From contig DAIUEJ010000033.1 of the NCBI GenBank assembly GCA_036845225.1, positions 1-32,122 of the forward strand: DNA of 32,122 bases, in the 5' to 3' direction. Below the pieces are notes generated by a model. It had not been told where the DNA came from. It ran no database searches and was given only the letters and a program-made list of their open reading frames with translations. The stretch's first letter is position 1. Every line of letters begins with the position of its first letter. This DNA comes from FEN-680 sp036845225 (GTDB lineage Bacteria > Actinomycetota > Geothermincolia > Fen-727 > Anoxymicrobiaceae). Positions 1 through 8,448 of this stretch are shown here, in pieces. A program made the position numbers and the translations under genes.

Positions 1-306
1 ACACCGTCCAGGCTATTTGTTGGCATGGGAGAGCCCAACGCTAGGATTTGAAAGATCCTCCCTCAGGCCTGCGGGTGACATGGAGAGGTCATTCGACGAG
101 CATGCCGCAGAATCCAGTCAACCGTGCCTGAAAGGCGCGATTCGTAGTAAGATTACGACGTTGGAGGAGGCATATGGGGAATACCAGATTCTTTGCCGGG
201 AGTGGACGCGGAGGGCTACATATACGCGCTCGACATCCCTCCCGAGCAGGCTGAATGAGAGAAACGATCCGGCTTTAGCGGTTAAGTTCTCGAGGAGGTC
301 GCGGCC
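1..306. other. 306 bp with no convincing intact gene
   Basis: No reading frame here is convincing from start to stop. The longest plus-strand frame runs into the thioesterase gene in another frame and has the composition of a chance translation. A short frame at 151-258 reads plausibly at its end (GVDAEGYIYALDIPPEQAE, then TGA), but it is closed upstream by TAG TAA at 145-150 and has only GTG or TTG as internal starts. It may be the 3' scrap of a decayed gene. The thioesterase SD sequence lies at the right edge, near 292-299. Confidence 0.4.
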
Positions 307-762
307 ATGGAGTTGGACGACAAGACCCGCGATGCGTTCAAGGCGCTCCTGAACAACTCACCGATGTACAGGCACATGCGGATGCATGTGGTCGACGCGG
401 GCGAAGGGCGCTCGAGGCTGACGATGGAGGTCTCCGACGATCTTCACAGCCTTTACGGCATGCTGCACGGAGGAGGCCCAGCCACGATTGTCGACTCCGC
501 CTGTGGGATCGCCGTGGGAACTATGCTCGAGCCCGGGGACATGTGCGTGACGGTGGACCTGCGCGTCAACTACATCGCGAGCCTTAAGCGGGGTACCCTT
601 GTTGCCGATGGCCGCGTCGTCCACATGGGAAAGAAGACCGGGGTCGCGCAGGCGGAGGTCAGGGACCAGGACGGCAACCTGATCGCCGTCGGCATGTCCA
701 CGCACCTCGTCTGCGGACCCGAGGACGTCAGGATGGCGGACGAGATCCAGACGACGGATTAG
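307..762 (+). CDS. PaaI/YdiI-type hotdog-fold acyl-CoA thioesterase
   Basis: This 151-residue protein has the length and pattern of a single hotdog-domain thioesterase of the PaaI/4HBT class. These enzymes hydrolyse aryl- or acyl-CoA thioesters in the cytoplasm as dimers or tetramers. The signature is HGGGPATIVDSACGIA at about residues 54-69: His54-Gly-Gly opens the long hotdog helix, and Asp63 sits where the family places its catalytic acid. A later strand, TVDLRVNYIASLKRGTLVADG, matches the family's usual 'nyl.p...G.l.a.g' strand. The ATG at 307 follows a good SD (GAGGAGG). The gene stands alone with no operon partner on its strand, so the substrate cannot be read from context. The family call is secure and the substrate unknown. 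Confidence 0.85.
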   Translation: MELDDKTRDAFKALLNNSPMYRHMRMHVVDAGEGRSRLTMEVSDDLHSLYGMLHGGGPATIVDSACGIAVGTMLEPGDMCVTVDLRVNYIASLKRGTLVADGRVVHMGKKTGVAQAEVRDQDGNLIAVGMSTHLVCGPEDVRMADEIQTTD

Positions 763-902
763 CGCGTAAGTCAGGACGGCAACTCAATCTGCGAGGTGTC
801 CAATGGAAGCCTTGGTGGAGAAGAGCCACGAGGTTTGCACGTTTATACAGGGTATATATATATTTAATAGCCTCCTCGGTCGGCATCATTTGCCAGTTGC
901 CC

Positions 903-1082
903 TCACTGGGTCCTAGGAGTCTGACTAAACACTGCCTCCCAAATCCGTGCTAGCACTCCCCGGAATATCCCTTGTAGGGTAGGGTCCAGCTCTATGACCT
1001 CGCCGCCCTCGGTACGCAGTAAGAAGGTTATGCTACCCGCCTCTTCACTTGGCTGCGCGGGTGTTGGGTTGTACTCAGCCAT
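903..1082 (-). CDS. Small hypothetical protein next to tRNA-Gly (possible element remnant)
   Basis: This 59-residue frame starts at an ATG at 1082 that lies inside the stop codon region of the preceding minus-strand frame. The 8-base overlap is typical of translational coupling. The product is acidic in the middle (RTEGGEVIELDPTLQGIF) and I do not recognise it. The pair sits directly downstream of the tRNA-Gly 3' end, the usual position for an integrated element. The neighbour at 1075-1275 has no usable start codon, so this may be the surviving end of a decayed insertion rather than a working gene. An AT-rich patch at 844-870 lies just beyond its 3' end. Confidence 0.45.
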   Translation of the reverse strand: MAEYNPTPAQPSEEAGSITFLLRTEGGEVIELDPTLQGIFRGVLARIWEAVFSQTPRTQ

Positions 1083-1275
1083 TGCCGTTGCCCCCCTGTC
1101 GCTTGCGCTTCGCTTCCTCAATAGCGCGGTAGAACTCGGTGCCCATCCGCTGAAGCTCAGGGCTGCCCGCCAGGATTTCGTCGAGTTCGGCCGCAGAGCT
1201 TGCAACGCTGTGGAAGATGTCAAATAAATGCGATTTGTTTGGTTGGCTGTAGTTAGCATGGTGAAGCGCAAAGAT
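1075..1275 (-). pseudogene. 5'-truncated small ORF abutting tRNA-Gly
   Basis: The frame reads ...LFDIFHSVASSAAELDEI... and ends in EEAKRKRQGGNGNG. It has the charged, helical look of real coding sequence in its last 50 codons. Between the tRNA 3' end (1278) and that segment there is no ATG, GTG or TTG in frame; the first in-frame ATG comes about two-thirds of the way through. The gene therefore appears to have lost its 5' end at the tRNA boundary. Product unknown. Its stop overlaps the start of the next small gene by 8 bases, so the two were once co-translated. Confidence 0.4.
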
Positions 1276-1277
1276 AG

Positions 1278-1353
<76 letters not shown>

Positions 1354-1367
1354 TCTGTGTGCGAAAT

Positions 1368-1397
1368 ATTATATCGTCGGGCTTGCCGCGGTCGCAA
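1368..1397 (-). promoter_or_regulatory. Sigma-70-type promoter for tRNA-Gly
   Basis: On the minus strand, TTGCGA (1392-1397) and a perfect TATAAT (1368-1373) are separated by 18 bases. The -10 box ends 14 bases upstream of the tRNA 5' end, a fitting distance for a short processed leader. Confidence 0.6.
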
Positions 1398-1416
1398 TAT
1401 CGAGGCATTTCTTCGA

Positions 1417-1509
1417 ATGCCGGCGGGACGCCGGCGCTACGACAGCAGAGCAAACACCCTTTCGCCGCGGGACGCCGGCGCTACGTCAGCAGAGCAATCA
1501 CCCTTTCGG
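1417..1509. repeat. GCTAC-type palindromic repeat, two tandem copies (44-bp period)
   Basis: Copy one (1417-1440) contains the perfect hairpin GCCGGCG-GGA-CGCCGGC followed by GCTAC. Copy two (1464-1484) has a slightly damaged left arm (GCCGCG). Each is followed by a near-identical 25-base tail (1441-1465 and 1485-1509, three mismatches), giving a 44-bp tandem period. The same core occurs at 22164-22187 and three times at 24262-24349. Frames crossing it give spurious AGGTPA/AGVPPA peptides. It behaves as a REP-like intergenic element. Confidence 0.8.
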
Positions 1510-1638
1510 TCATTTTGAGTCGCTCCACAGCCCATAAGCGGCCGGTTTGGCTCTGTGGCTATCCCCCAATAGGGGTCACGAACGCTAAACTCATTGTCTT
1601 AAATGCCGATAACCTAATTGGGAAAATGCGGAGGTCTG

Positions 1639-3234
1639 ATGCAAAAACCCAAGATTCTCGTCGTGGAGGACGAGCGCGATGTATCCAAAGTCATATCGAT
1701 CAACCTCGAGCTCGAGGGGATGGAAGTCACCGAGGCACATGACGGCCCGACGGCCCTCGCCCTGATCGAGGAATCCAAGCCTGACTGCGTCGTCCTCGAC
1801 GTGATGCTCCCCAAGATCAGCGGGTGGGACATACTCAAGTTCATCAAGAACAACCCGGCCACCGCGGACACCCCGGTCGTGATGGTCACCGCCAAGGTAG
1901 GCGAGCGCGACCAGTTGCGCGGGCTGGGCGCCGGGGCGGTCAAATACATCACCAAGCCGTTCAGCCCGGTAGCCCTTACGGAAGCCATAAAGAGCGTACT
2001 GAAGCCCCAGGCCAGGGAGGAGGTAGCTCGCGAGCGCCGCGAGACGATCGAGCGCCTCCAGCTATCCACCATCCACAAGATATCGGATATCCTGATATCC
2101 GCGCCGGTACTCGACGACCTCCTCGAGGGGGTCTCGGACAAGCTCACCGCGCTGTTCGACCTCCCTCTGTGCGCCCTCATCCTGAGCGAGGAAGAGCCTG
2201 AGGTCTATGCGTATCGGGAAGCGTCGGGCGAGCCGGGCAAGGGCAAGAGCGTCAGCCGCAGCACCGTGACGGGAGAGACGGACGAGAAGCTCAAACAGGC
2301 GTTTGCCGCGAACCGGAGGCCGGCAAAGGTGAGCGACCTGGAGGATTTCGAGCTGGACCTGGTGTTCCCGGGAGCGCCGATTGCCGAGGACGGCTATGTC
2401 CTCCCGCTCTTCGAGCGAAACACTTACCTCGGCTCCATCGTGATCGCGGGCAAATCAGGGGTGAACCTCTCGCTTGACGAAGAAGACCTGCTCGCCACGA
2501 TCGCCAACCAGGTGGCTGCGGCGGTCGCGCGGGCGCGGCTCCATGAGAACTTGCGCGAGGACGAGGTCATACACAGGCGCCTCCTCCACCAGACCATCAC
2601 CGCCCAGGAGTCGGAGCGCAGGCGCCTGGCAGCCGAGATCCACGACAGCGTGGTCCAGTCGCTGGTCGGCGTCTCCTACCGGCTCCAGGCAGTAGAGAAG
2701 AAGCTCGGCGCCGACATGGACAGCGAGCTGATGGCCGACCTCAAGATACTCGAGGAACAACTGAACTCCAACATCAAGGAGCTGCGTGACCTGCTGCTCG
2801 GGCTGCGCCCGCCGATGCTGGACGATATGGGCCTTTTCAAGGCGCTCGAGACCCATCTCAAGAACTTCGGGATCAAGAACGCGATCCAGTGCAGCTTCCA
2901 GCCGCCGGAGAACCTGCCGCGCCTCACCCGGGACGCGCAGATAAACCTGTTCCGGATAGTGCAGGAGGCGCTCAACAATGTAGAGAAACACGCGGGGGCG
3001 TCACACGTGACGATCGAGATAGAGACGTCGCCACAGAAGCTGTACCTGACAGTGCGAGATGACGGAAAAGGCTTCAGTACGCAGAGGGCTCGCAGCAAGC
3101 CGAGGAACCTCGGTATCGCGAGCATGAGGGAGCGAACGGAACTGCTGGGCGGCCACTTGAAGATCAAGTCGGAAGTGGAGCGAGGGACCGTGGTCTCCAT
3201 CGATATCCCATTGAGACAGATATTGGAGGGATGA
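1639..3234 (+). CDS. REC-GAF-histidine kinase (NarX/DegS class, HisKA_3)
   Basis: This 531-residue sensor kinase has an N-terminal receiver domain (about 1-120) with the acidic pair Glu10/Asp11, phospho-acceptor Asp54 (VVLDVMLP) and Lys106 (ITKPF). A GAF domain follows (about 155-305), then a HisKA_3 dimerisation helix with phospho-His335 in AAEIHDSVVQ, then an HATPase domain with the N box (QEALNNVEKHA), DDGKGF and the G2 box (GIASMRER). No membrane segment or signal peptide is visible, so it is cytoplasmic. I start it at the ATG at 1639, which follows GCGGAGG, rather than the ATG 21 bases upstream. Its stop is one base before the start of a NarL-type regulator, its evident partner. The N-terminal receiver suggests it also takes phosphoryl input from another kinase. 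Confidence 0.9.
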   Translation: MQKPKILVVEDERDVSKVISINLELEGMEVTEAHDGPTALALIEESKPDCVVLDVMLPKISGWDILKFIKNNPATADTPVVMVTAKVGERDQLRGLGAGAVKYITKPFSPVALTEAIKSVLKPQAREEVARERRETIERLQLSTIHKISDILISAPVLDDLLEGVSDKLTALFDLPLCALILSEEEPEVYAYREASGEPGKGKSVSRSTVTGETDEKLKQAFAANRRPAKVSDLEDFELDLVFPGAPIAEDGYVLPLFERNTYLGSIVIAGKSGVNLSLDEEDLLATIANQVAAAVARARLHENLREDEVIHRRLLHQTITAQESERRRLAAEIHDSVVQSLVGVSYRLQAVEKKLGADMDSELMADLKILEEQLNSNIKELRDLLLGLRPPMLDDMGLFKALETHLKNFGIKNAIQCSFQPPENLPRLTRDAQINLFRIVQEALNNVEKHAGASHVTIEIETSPQKLYLTVRDDGKGFSTQRARSKPRNLGIASMRERTELLGGHLKIKSEVERGTVVSIDIPLRQILEG

Positions 3235-3235
3235 T

Positions 3236-3874
3236 ATGTCGATCAAGGTAATGATCGTCGACGACCACAACCTGGTGCGCGAGGGCCTGAAGGCGGTCTT
3301 CGACCAGGGTGACGAGATCGACGTGGTGGGCGAGGCGGGCTCGGGCGAAGAAGCCATCGAGATGGTGAACAAGGTGAAGCCTGACGTCATCCTGATGGAT
3401 ATCAGCATGCCGGGCATGAACGGCATACAGGCCACCAAGCTCATACGCGACGCCCACCCTGACGCGAAGATCGTGATACTGACCATGCTCGACCAGGAGG
3501 GATACGTCTACGAGGCCATCAAGGCCGGGGCGACCGGTTATATGCTGAAGAGCACGTCATCGGATGAGCTCGTCAATGCTATTCAGACCGTCAACGATGG
3601 CAAGGCGCTTCTGCACCCCGACGCGACTGCCCAGCTCCTCAAGGAGTTCGTGTCGCTCGCACAGAACAAGGCGAAGGACTACGGCCTTTCAAACCGCGAG
3701 ATGGAAGTGCTGCAGCTCCTGTCAGAGGGCAATACCAACAAAGAGATCGCAAAGGCTCTCTGGATCAGCGAGCAGACGGTCAAGACCCACGTCGCGCACA
3801 TCTTCGACAAGCTGGGGACCTCGGACCGGACCGAGACCGTCGCGCAGGCACTTCGGAGCGGCCTGGTCACGTAA
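3236..3874 (+). CDS. NarL/FixJ-family response regulator (REC-LuxR HTH)
   Basis: This 212-residue protein is a transcription factor of standard NarL/DegU length. The receiver domain (1-120) has the acidic pair Asp9/Asp10, phospho-acceptor Asp55 (VILMDISMPGMNG) and a Lys in YMLKS. The C-terminal LuxR helix-turn-helix (about 147-207) shows the classic LSNREMEVLQLLSEG and NKEIAKAL...EQTVKTHVAHIF pattern. The ATG follows an SD (GGAGGG) inside the end of the kinase gene one base upstream, so the pair is co-translated and surely cognate. The target genes are not evident. The gene ends directly against the convergent, frameshifted lipid kinase with no spacer. Confidence 0.93.
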   Translation: MSIKVMIVDDHNLVREGLKAVFDQGDEIDVVGEAGSGEEAIEMVNKVKPDVILMDISMPGMNGIQATKLIRDAHPDAKIVILTMLDQEGYVYEAIKAGATGYMLKSTSSDELVNAIQTVNDGKALLHPDATAQLLKEFVSLAQNKAKDYGLSNREMEVLQLLSEGNTNKEIAKALWISEQTVKTHVAHIFDKLGTSDRTETVAQALRSGLVT

Positions 3875-4865
3875 TCAGTCTGACCAGACGCTGTACTCGG
3901 GGTTCTCGGGGACCCTCACCTTGAGCGCTTTCGGCGCCACGGAGAGCTCGAAAGTCTCACCCGCGCCGTACTTGTAGACCTCCCCGTCCACCTGCACGTA
4001 CGACTCTTCCTGCAGGTAAACGGTAAATCTCTCGCTCTGGTCCCGGAGGATCTTGTTGGATCTGAAGTCCCGGTTGAAGCAGCGCATCAGCAGGTACCAG
4101 GCCCGCACCGGCGACTGCGGCCGCAGGGCGGACATGTCGATCCTGCCGTCGTCTACGAGCGCATCCGGCATCCACCAGACGTAGCGGCCGTAGAGCGGGG
4201 CGTTGCCGAACACGGCGATCAGGAACCGCCCATCGTAGACATTGTTATCGCTCTCGATCCGCAGAAGCCGCGACGAGTTCCGCATCCTTTCCTTGAACAC
4301 GATGCGGAGGCCGACCGCGACGTAGGCAGGTATCCTTATCCTCTTGTGGCTCAGGGTGCGGTAGGCGATCTCAGCATCGACCCCCACCCCCAGGGTCACC
4401 GGCGGCGTACTCGTTGTTGTACTTGATGAGGTCCATGGGCCTGCTGAAGTCCGTCAGCAGCACCTTGAGCGCGGCCGCCCTGTCGCGGCCTATGCCCATG
4501 TTGTGGCAGAAGTCGTCGGCGGTCCCCGCCGGGAACACCGCCAGGGTCTTCTGCTGTTCAGGGACTGCCATCATGCCGTTGACCACTTCACTCACCGTGC
4601 CGTCCCCGCCGACGGCGACCACCACGTCGACCCGGTCCATCCAGCGCATGACGATGTTCTTTGCGTGTCGGGGGTAGTCGGTGAAGAAGGCCTCATGCCT
4701 CACGCCGAGCCTGCTCAGGTGCTTGAGCAGCCACACAGCTTCCTTCATTGCCCTGCCGCCGCGCGACACCGGATTGCAGATCACGAGGTAGGTCTGGTTG
4801 AGCGCCGAGAGCTCGCCCAGCTCGATTGGTTCCTTCTTGAAGTCGGCCTGGGTGAAGCGTTCCAA
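3875..4865 (-). pseudogene. Diacylglycerol kinase-like lipid kinase, frameshifted
   Basis: Two overlapping frames together make one protein paralogous to the intact upstream gene. The N-terminal half (4865 to about 4400) has the nucleotide-binding motif VGGDGTVSEVVNGMM and GTADDFCHNMGI. The C-terminal half (4399 to 3875) resumes with VTLGVGVDAEIAYR and ends with the family's VQVDGEVY strand. Against the paralog (RFAGVTVG), the join reads EYAAVTLG with no gap if one base near 4400 is ignored. So the lesion is a single extra base, next to a G-rich run on the minus strand. The frame opens at TTG 4865, two bases after the upstream stop, with GAGGG as SD. It may be a real pseudogene or a consensus error. 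Confidence 0.75.
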
Positions 4866-4867
4866 CT

Positions 4868-5851
4868 CTAGCCCTCTTTCACGCCGCGCGGGACCCTTAC
4901 GCTCATGGCTTGAGGCTCCACTTTCATCTCGAGGACTTCCCCCTTCGGGAAGATGCTCACCTCTCCATCGAACTGCGCGTAAACGTCATCCAGGCACTCT
5001 ATTGTGATCTCGCGGGCATCGTATTCATCCATCTGCCTGGCCCAGGTGTGCTTTCCCGCGGTGGACATCCCGAACAGGAGAAGCGCCTTGAACCGGTTCA
5101 TCATCTCGAAGGTCGCAAGGTTGATGATGCCGTCATCCATGCTCGCTTCGGGGAGCATCTTCATGTACCTGCCGTAGGAGCCGGCGTTTCCGGCGACGAC
5201 GAGCAGGTAGTCGCCTTCCATGTGCTCGCCTTCGACGGTGATAGCGACCCTGGACCGTGGCGGCGGCTGGAACAGCATCGACAGGCCGTGATACCAGTAG
5301 GCCAGGAGCCGCAGGTGCTTGCTCTGGTAGCTGCGATAGGCGATCTCGGCGTCTAGGCCGATGCCCACGGTGACGCCGGCGAAGCGGTCGTTCACGCGCA
5401 TGAGGTCGATGGTCTTCTCGTACCCGCCGACAAGCACCTTCAGCGCGTCGTCCCGGTCGAGCGGGATACCCATGTTACGCGCGAAGTCGTCGGCGGTGCC
5501 GCTCGGGAAGACGGCCAGCTTGCGGCCGCGCTGGCTGGAGTTCATGATCCCGTTGATGACCTCGTTGACGGTACCGTCGCCGCCGACCGCGACCACTACG
5601 TCGACCACGTCGATCCAGTTCGCAACGAGGTCTTTGGCGTGGCCCGCCTTCTCGGTGAACAGTGCGTCGTGCTCGATTCCCATCCGGCGCAGCTTGCTGA
5701 GCAGCCAGATGCCCTGCCGCTGGGCATGGCCACCCCGGCCGACCGGATTCACAACCACAAGGTAACGTTCGTCGCCACTCTCCACCCTGACCTCCGTGCC
5801 GCGCTCGACTGCGAGGGGACAAAAGTCATCACAGGATAACACAACGGGCAA
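4868..5851 (-). CDS. Diacylglycerol kinase catalytic-domain lipid kinase (DagK/YegS/BmrU-like)
   Basis: This 327-residue ATP-dependent lipid kinase probably phosphorylates diacylglycerol or a related lipid alcohol at the inner membrane face. The N-terminal half opens with YLVVVNPVGRGG (residues 30-41) and carries the glycine-rich ATP motif GGDGTVNEVING (90-101) and the GTADDFARNMGIP stretch (118-130). The C-terminal beta-rich half has VGIGLDAEIAYR and the usual QFDGEV strand. No signal peptide is present. The called start is a TTG, and later in-frame GTG codons around residues 21-23 are possible, since homologs usually begin closer to the first strand. A frameshifted tandem paralog follows two bases downstream. 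The family is secure; the lipid substrate is unknown. Confidence 0.88.
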   Translation of the reverse strand: MPVVLSCDDFCPLAVERGTEVRVESGDERYLVVVNPVGRGGHAQRQGIWLLSKLRRMGIEHDALFTEKAGHAKDLVANWIDVVDVVVAVGGDGTVNEVINGIMNSSQRGRKLAVFPSGTADDFARNMGIPLDRDDALKVLVGGYEKTIDLMRVNDRFAGVTVGIGLDAEIAYRSYQSKHLRLLAYWYHGLSMLFQPPPRSRVAITVEGEHMEGDYLLVVAGNAGSYGRYMKMLPEASMDDGIINLATFEMMNRFKALLLFGMSTAGKHTWARQMDEYDAREITIECLDDVYAQFDGEVSIFPKGEVLEMKVEPQAMSVRVPRGVKEG

Positions 5852-5946
5852 GGCAGCCTCGGCGGTGCCGGCTCCGCCATGGAACCGTTATAAGTTCTGA
5901 TATCATAAACCGGGCTCCGAGCAGACTATGTTTACCGGGAAGGCGT

Positions 5947-8448
5947 TTGAAGAACCTCGCTCTCTCCAATACGACCAGGCTGAGAACCGGCGGCCTCGGG
6001 ACCGCGGCCGTCTTTCGACGTCGCCTTCTCGTGGCGCTGGGGGCCGCCCTGGTGGTCTGTTTCGCGCTCTGGGGTGGGAGCTCTCTCGTGGCAGGACAGG
6101 CCCGCAAAGCTGCGCTCGAGCCGAAAGCCATCGCACCGCAGGGCAAGGTCCTGATGGTCGTCATCGACCGCATCGGCATGGACGACGTCACTGAGGCGAA
6201 CGCCCCCAACCTGATGAAGCTTATCAGCAGGGGCGCCGTGAGCCTGATGAACGCCCGCATCAAGTACGACCAGTACGGCCTGGGCAGCTACCTCGTGATC
6301 GGTGCCGGCGGCCGCGTGCTGGGCGGAGCCAACGTCGGGCTGTCATTCAACTCCACTGAGAAGCTCAAGACAAACGAGGGCGGCACGATACTGGCCGGCA
6401 GCATCTACAAGTGGAGGGTCGGGCGGCGCGCTCCCGCGGGTGGCGCCGTCAACCTCTACATCGAGGAGATGAAGCAGAAGTCCGACACAGCGCAGGCGAC
6501 CAGCCAGCCGGGCGTTCTTGGACAGGCCCTGCGCGACGGGGGAGAGCGAGTCGCGGTGATCGGAAACGCTGACTCCCTGATACCATCCTCTCCGGTCGAC
6601 GTCGTCCCTCTCAACGAGCCGACGGCCCCTCAGATTACGAATCTCGAGCTCGCTCTACCTTCGGCTCCCGGCGCGCCGAGCCCGCAGACCGCGTATCCGC
6701 TGCAGTCGTTCATCCATCGGGAGGTCGTCTCCATCGCCATGGACGGGCGAGGAGCGGTCCCCTCTGGTGACGTCGCGACCTCGGTGGCCGGCGACTTCTC
6801 CCAGGTGGGCGGGATGCAGACCGACTTCGCCCTGCTGGAGCGCAAGACGGCGGCACTTCTGCCCTCTAACGACCTCGTGGTCGTCGACACGGGGCAGACG
6901 TCGCGGGTGGACGAACAGGCGGACTTCTATAGCCAGGCCGAGTTGGACGCCGCACGCGCGAGCGCGTTGAGACAAAGCGATGCCGCCCTCGGAAACATGG
7001 CGGGCATGCTGGACCTCACCAGAGACGTTGTCGTCGTCTGCACCCCGACCCCGACCCAGAAGATGATCCAGGACGGGGACCTGCTGACGCCGCTGGTCAT
7101 CGCGGGCAGGGGCTTCGACAGAGGCAACCAACTGCACTCACCGACCACGAGGAGGACCGGCCTGGTCTCGAACTTCGACGTCGCGCCCACTGTCCTGGCG
7201 TCCCTGGGACTCAGTGCGCCGGGGGAGATGGACGGACGAGCGCTCTCGACCGTCGGCAGCAGCCCCGACCTCGCCGGGCTCAGGAGCTTCCATGACCGGG
7301 CCGTGACGGCCTACAACGCACGGAGACCGATGGTGAGGGTGTACGTGATCGCTTCCATGTGCGTCATCGCGCTGTTCTTCCTGGTGATGCTCATCCGCGA
7401 GGACCTGGTCAGGGGGCACCCGTTCCTGTGGTCGTCCGCGCTGCTCGCCTTGCTGGTGGGGCCTTTTGTGTGGCTCCTCGTTCCGGCCCTGGGAGCGGTG
7501 CCACAGGGGGTGATCATCGCCGTGGCGGTGTGCGCGACCATCGTGCTCGCGATCGCCCTGACTTTCCTGCGCGACAAGAGGTTGGCGGCCGGGGAAAGGC
7601 ACATCAGCGGCGTGCTCGCGCGCCCGATGATAGCGATCTCGGGGGCGACATTGCTGGTGATAACCATCGACCTGCTGGCGGGCTCGCCCCTTATGACTTT
7701 AAGCGCCTTCGGCTCGGACACCATCCTGGGCGACCGCTACTACGGGATAGGAAACCTGTACATGGGGTTCGCCGTGGGGGCCGCTATCCTGTTCACCTGC
7801 CTTGCGATCCAGTTCCTGACCGGTTGGTTCGACAAGCGCTGGAAGAAATACACTTTCGCGATCGTAGTGCTCGGCCTTGTCACGCTCATCCTGGGATTGC
7901 CGAGGCTGGGCGCGGACATCGGCGGGCTCATCACGGCGCTGGTCGTATCGCTTGTTACGCTGATGGGATTTGAGGGAAAGCGCATCACCGTCAAGCGGGC
8001 GGCCGAGGTCGTGGTCGTCCTGATCGTCTGCGTCGGCGCGGTGGTGCTGGTCGACGCGCTGATGCCGGGGTCCGCTTCATACGCGGGCAAGGCTATCAGC
8101 AAGATAAGCAGCGACGGCGTGTCGACCCTCACCTCGCAGGTGAGCCGCAAGCTGGGGGCGAACTGGGCGCTCACCTGGGCGTCGATATGGCGCCTCTTGC
8201 TGCTGTTCGGGGTCATAGCCTGGCTGGTCTTCAACTGGAGGTTCGGCCTGCTCAAACAGCTCAAGGAGAAGTTCCCGCAGATGCACGCGGGATTTATCGG
8301 CCTGACCGTCGGCCTTTTTGTGGCGTGGTTCTTCAATGATTCAGGGATCGAAGCGGCGGCGGCTGTTTCCGTGTTCCTGTTCGTGCCTTATTTCCTTATG
8401 CTGATACCGTGGCGTGGAAAGCCCGCGGAGGAGGCTTTGACGAAGTGA
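5947..8448 (+). CDS. Alkaline-phosphatase-superfamily polytopic membrane protein
   Basis: This 833-residue protein has an N-terminal transmembrane helix (about 27-48), a large extracytoplasmic domain (about 50-450) and roughly ten membrane helices to the end. The soluble part has alkaline-phosphatase-superfamily landmarks: VLMVVIDRIG with Asp74, APNLMKLISRGA (85-96, equivalent to the usual TPNLDRL..G), and a late SNFDVAPTVLASLG...MDGRAL block around Asp411, typical of sulfatases and phosphoglycerate-mutase relatives. The membrane half contains RYYGIGNLYMGF. No obvious Thr/Ser nucleophile is seen at the start of the domain, so activity is uncertain. The start is a TTG after GGGAAGG. The stop overlaps the next gene's GTG by four bases. 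A role in envelope polymer or lipid-headgroup metabolism is plausible but inferred. Confidence 0.7.
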   Translation: MKNLALSNTTRLRTGGLGTAAVFRRRLLVALGAALVVCFALWGGSSLVAGQARKAALEPKAIAPQGKVLMVVIDRIGMDDVTEANAPNLMKLISRGAVSLMNARIKYDQYGLGSYLVIGAGGRVLGGANVGLSFNSTEKLKTNEGGTILAGSIYKWRVGRRAPAGGAVNLYIEEMKQKSDTAQATSQPGVLGQALRDGGERVAVIGNADSLIPSSPVDVVPLNEPTAPQITNLELALPSAPGAPSPQTAYPLQSFIHREVVSIAMDGRGAVPSGDVATSVAGDFSQVGGMQTDFALLERKTAALLPSNDLVVVDTGQTSRVDEQADFYSQAELDAARASALRQSDAALGNMAGMLDLTRDVVVVCTPTPTQKMIQDGDLLTPLVIAGRGFDRGNQLHSPTTRRTGLVSNFDVAPTVLASLGLSAPGEMDGRALSTVGSSPDLAGLRSFHDRAVTAYNARRPMVRVYVIASMCVIALFFLVMLIREDLVRGHPFLWSSALLALLVGPFVWLLVPALGAVPQGVIIAVAVCATIVLAIALTFLRDKRLAAGERHISGVLARPMIAISGATLLVITIDLLAGSPLMTLSAFGSDTILGDRYYGIGNLYMGFAVGAAILFTCLAIQFLTGWFDKRWKKYTFAIVVLGLVTLILGLPRLGADIGGLITALVVSLVTLMGFEGKRITVKRAAEVVVVLIVCVGAVVLVDALMPGSASYAGKAISKISSDGVSTLTSQVSRKLGANWALTWASIWRLLLLFGVIAWLVFNWRFGLLKQLKEKFPQMHAGFIGLTVGLFVAWFFNDSGIEAAAAVSVFLFVPYFLMLIPWRGKPAEEALTK

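Noticed and set aside
17..352. A 111-codon open frame at the left end as a gene
   Set aside because: It has no recognisable domain, low-complexity Arg/Ser composition at its end, and overlaps the well-supported thioesterase start.
4385..4405. Programmed +1 frameshifting in the second lipid kinase
   Set aside because: No known slippery site, rare codon or stimulatory structure is evident; an indel or sequence error is simpler.
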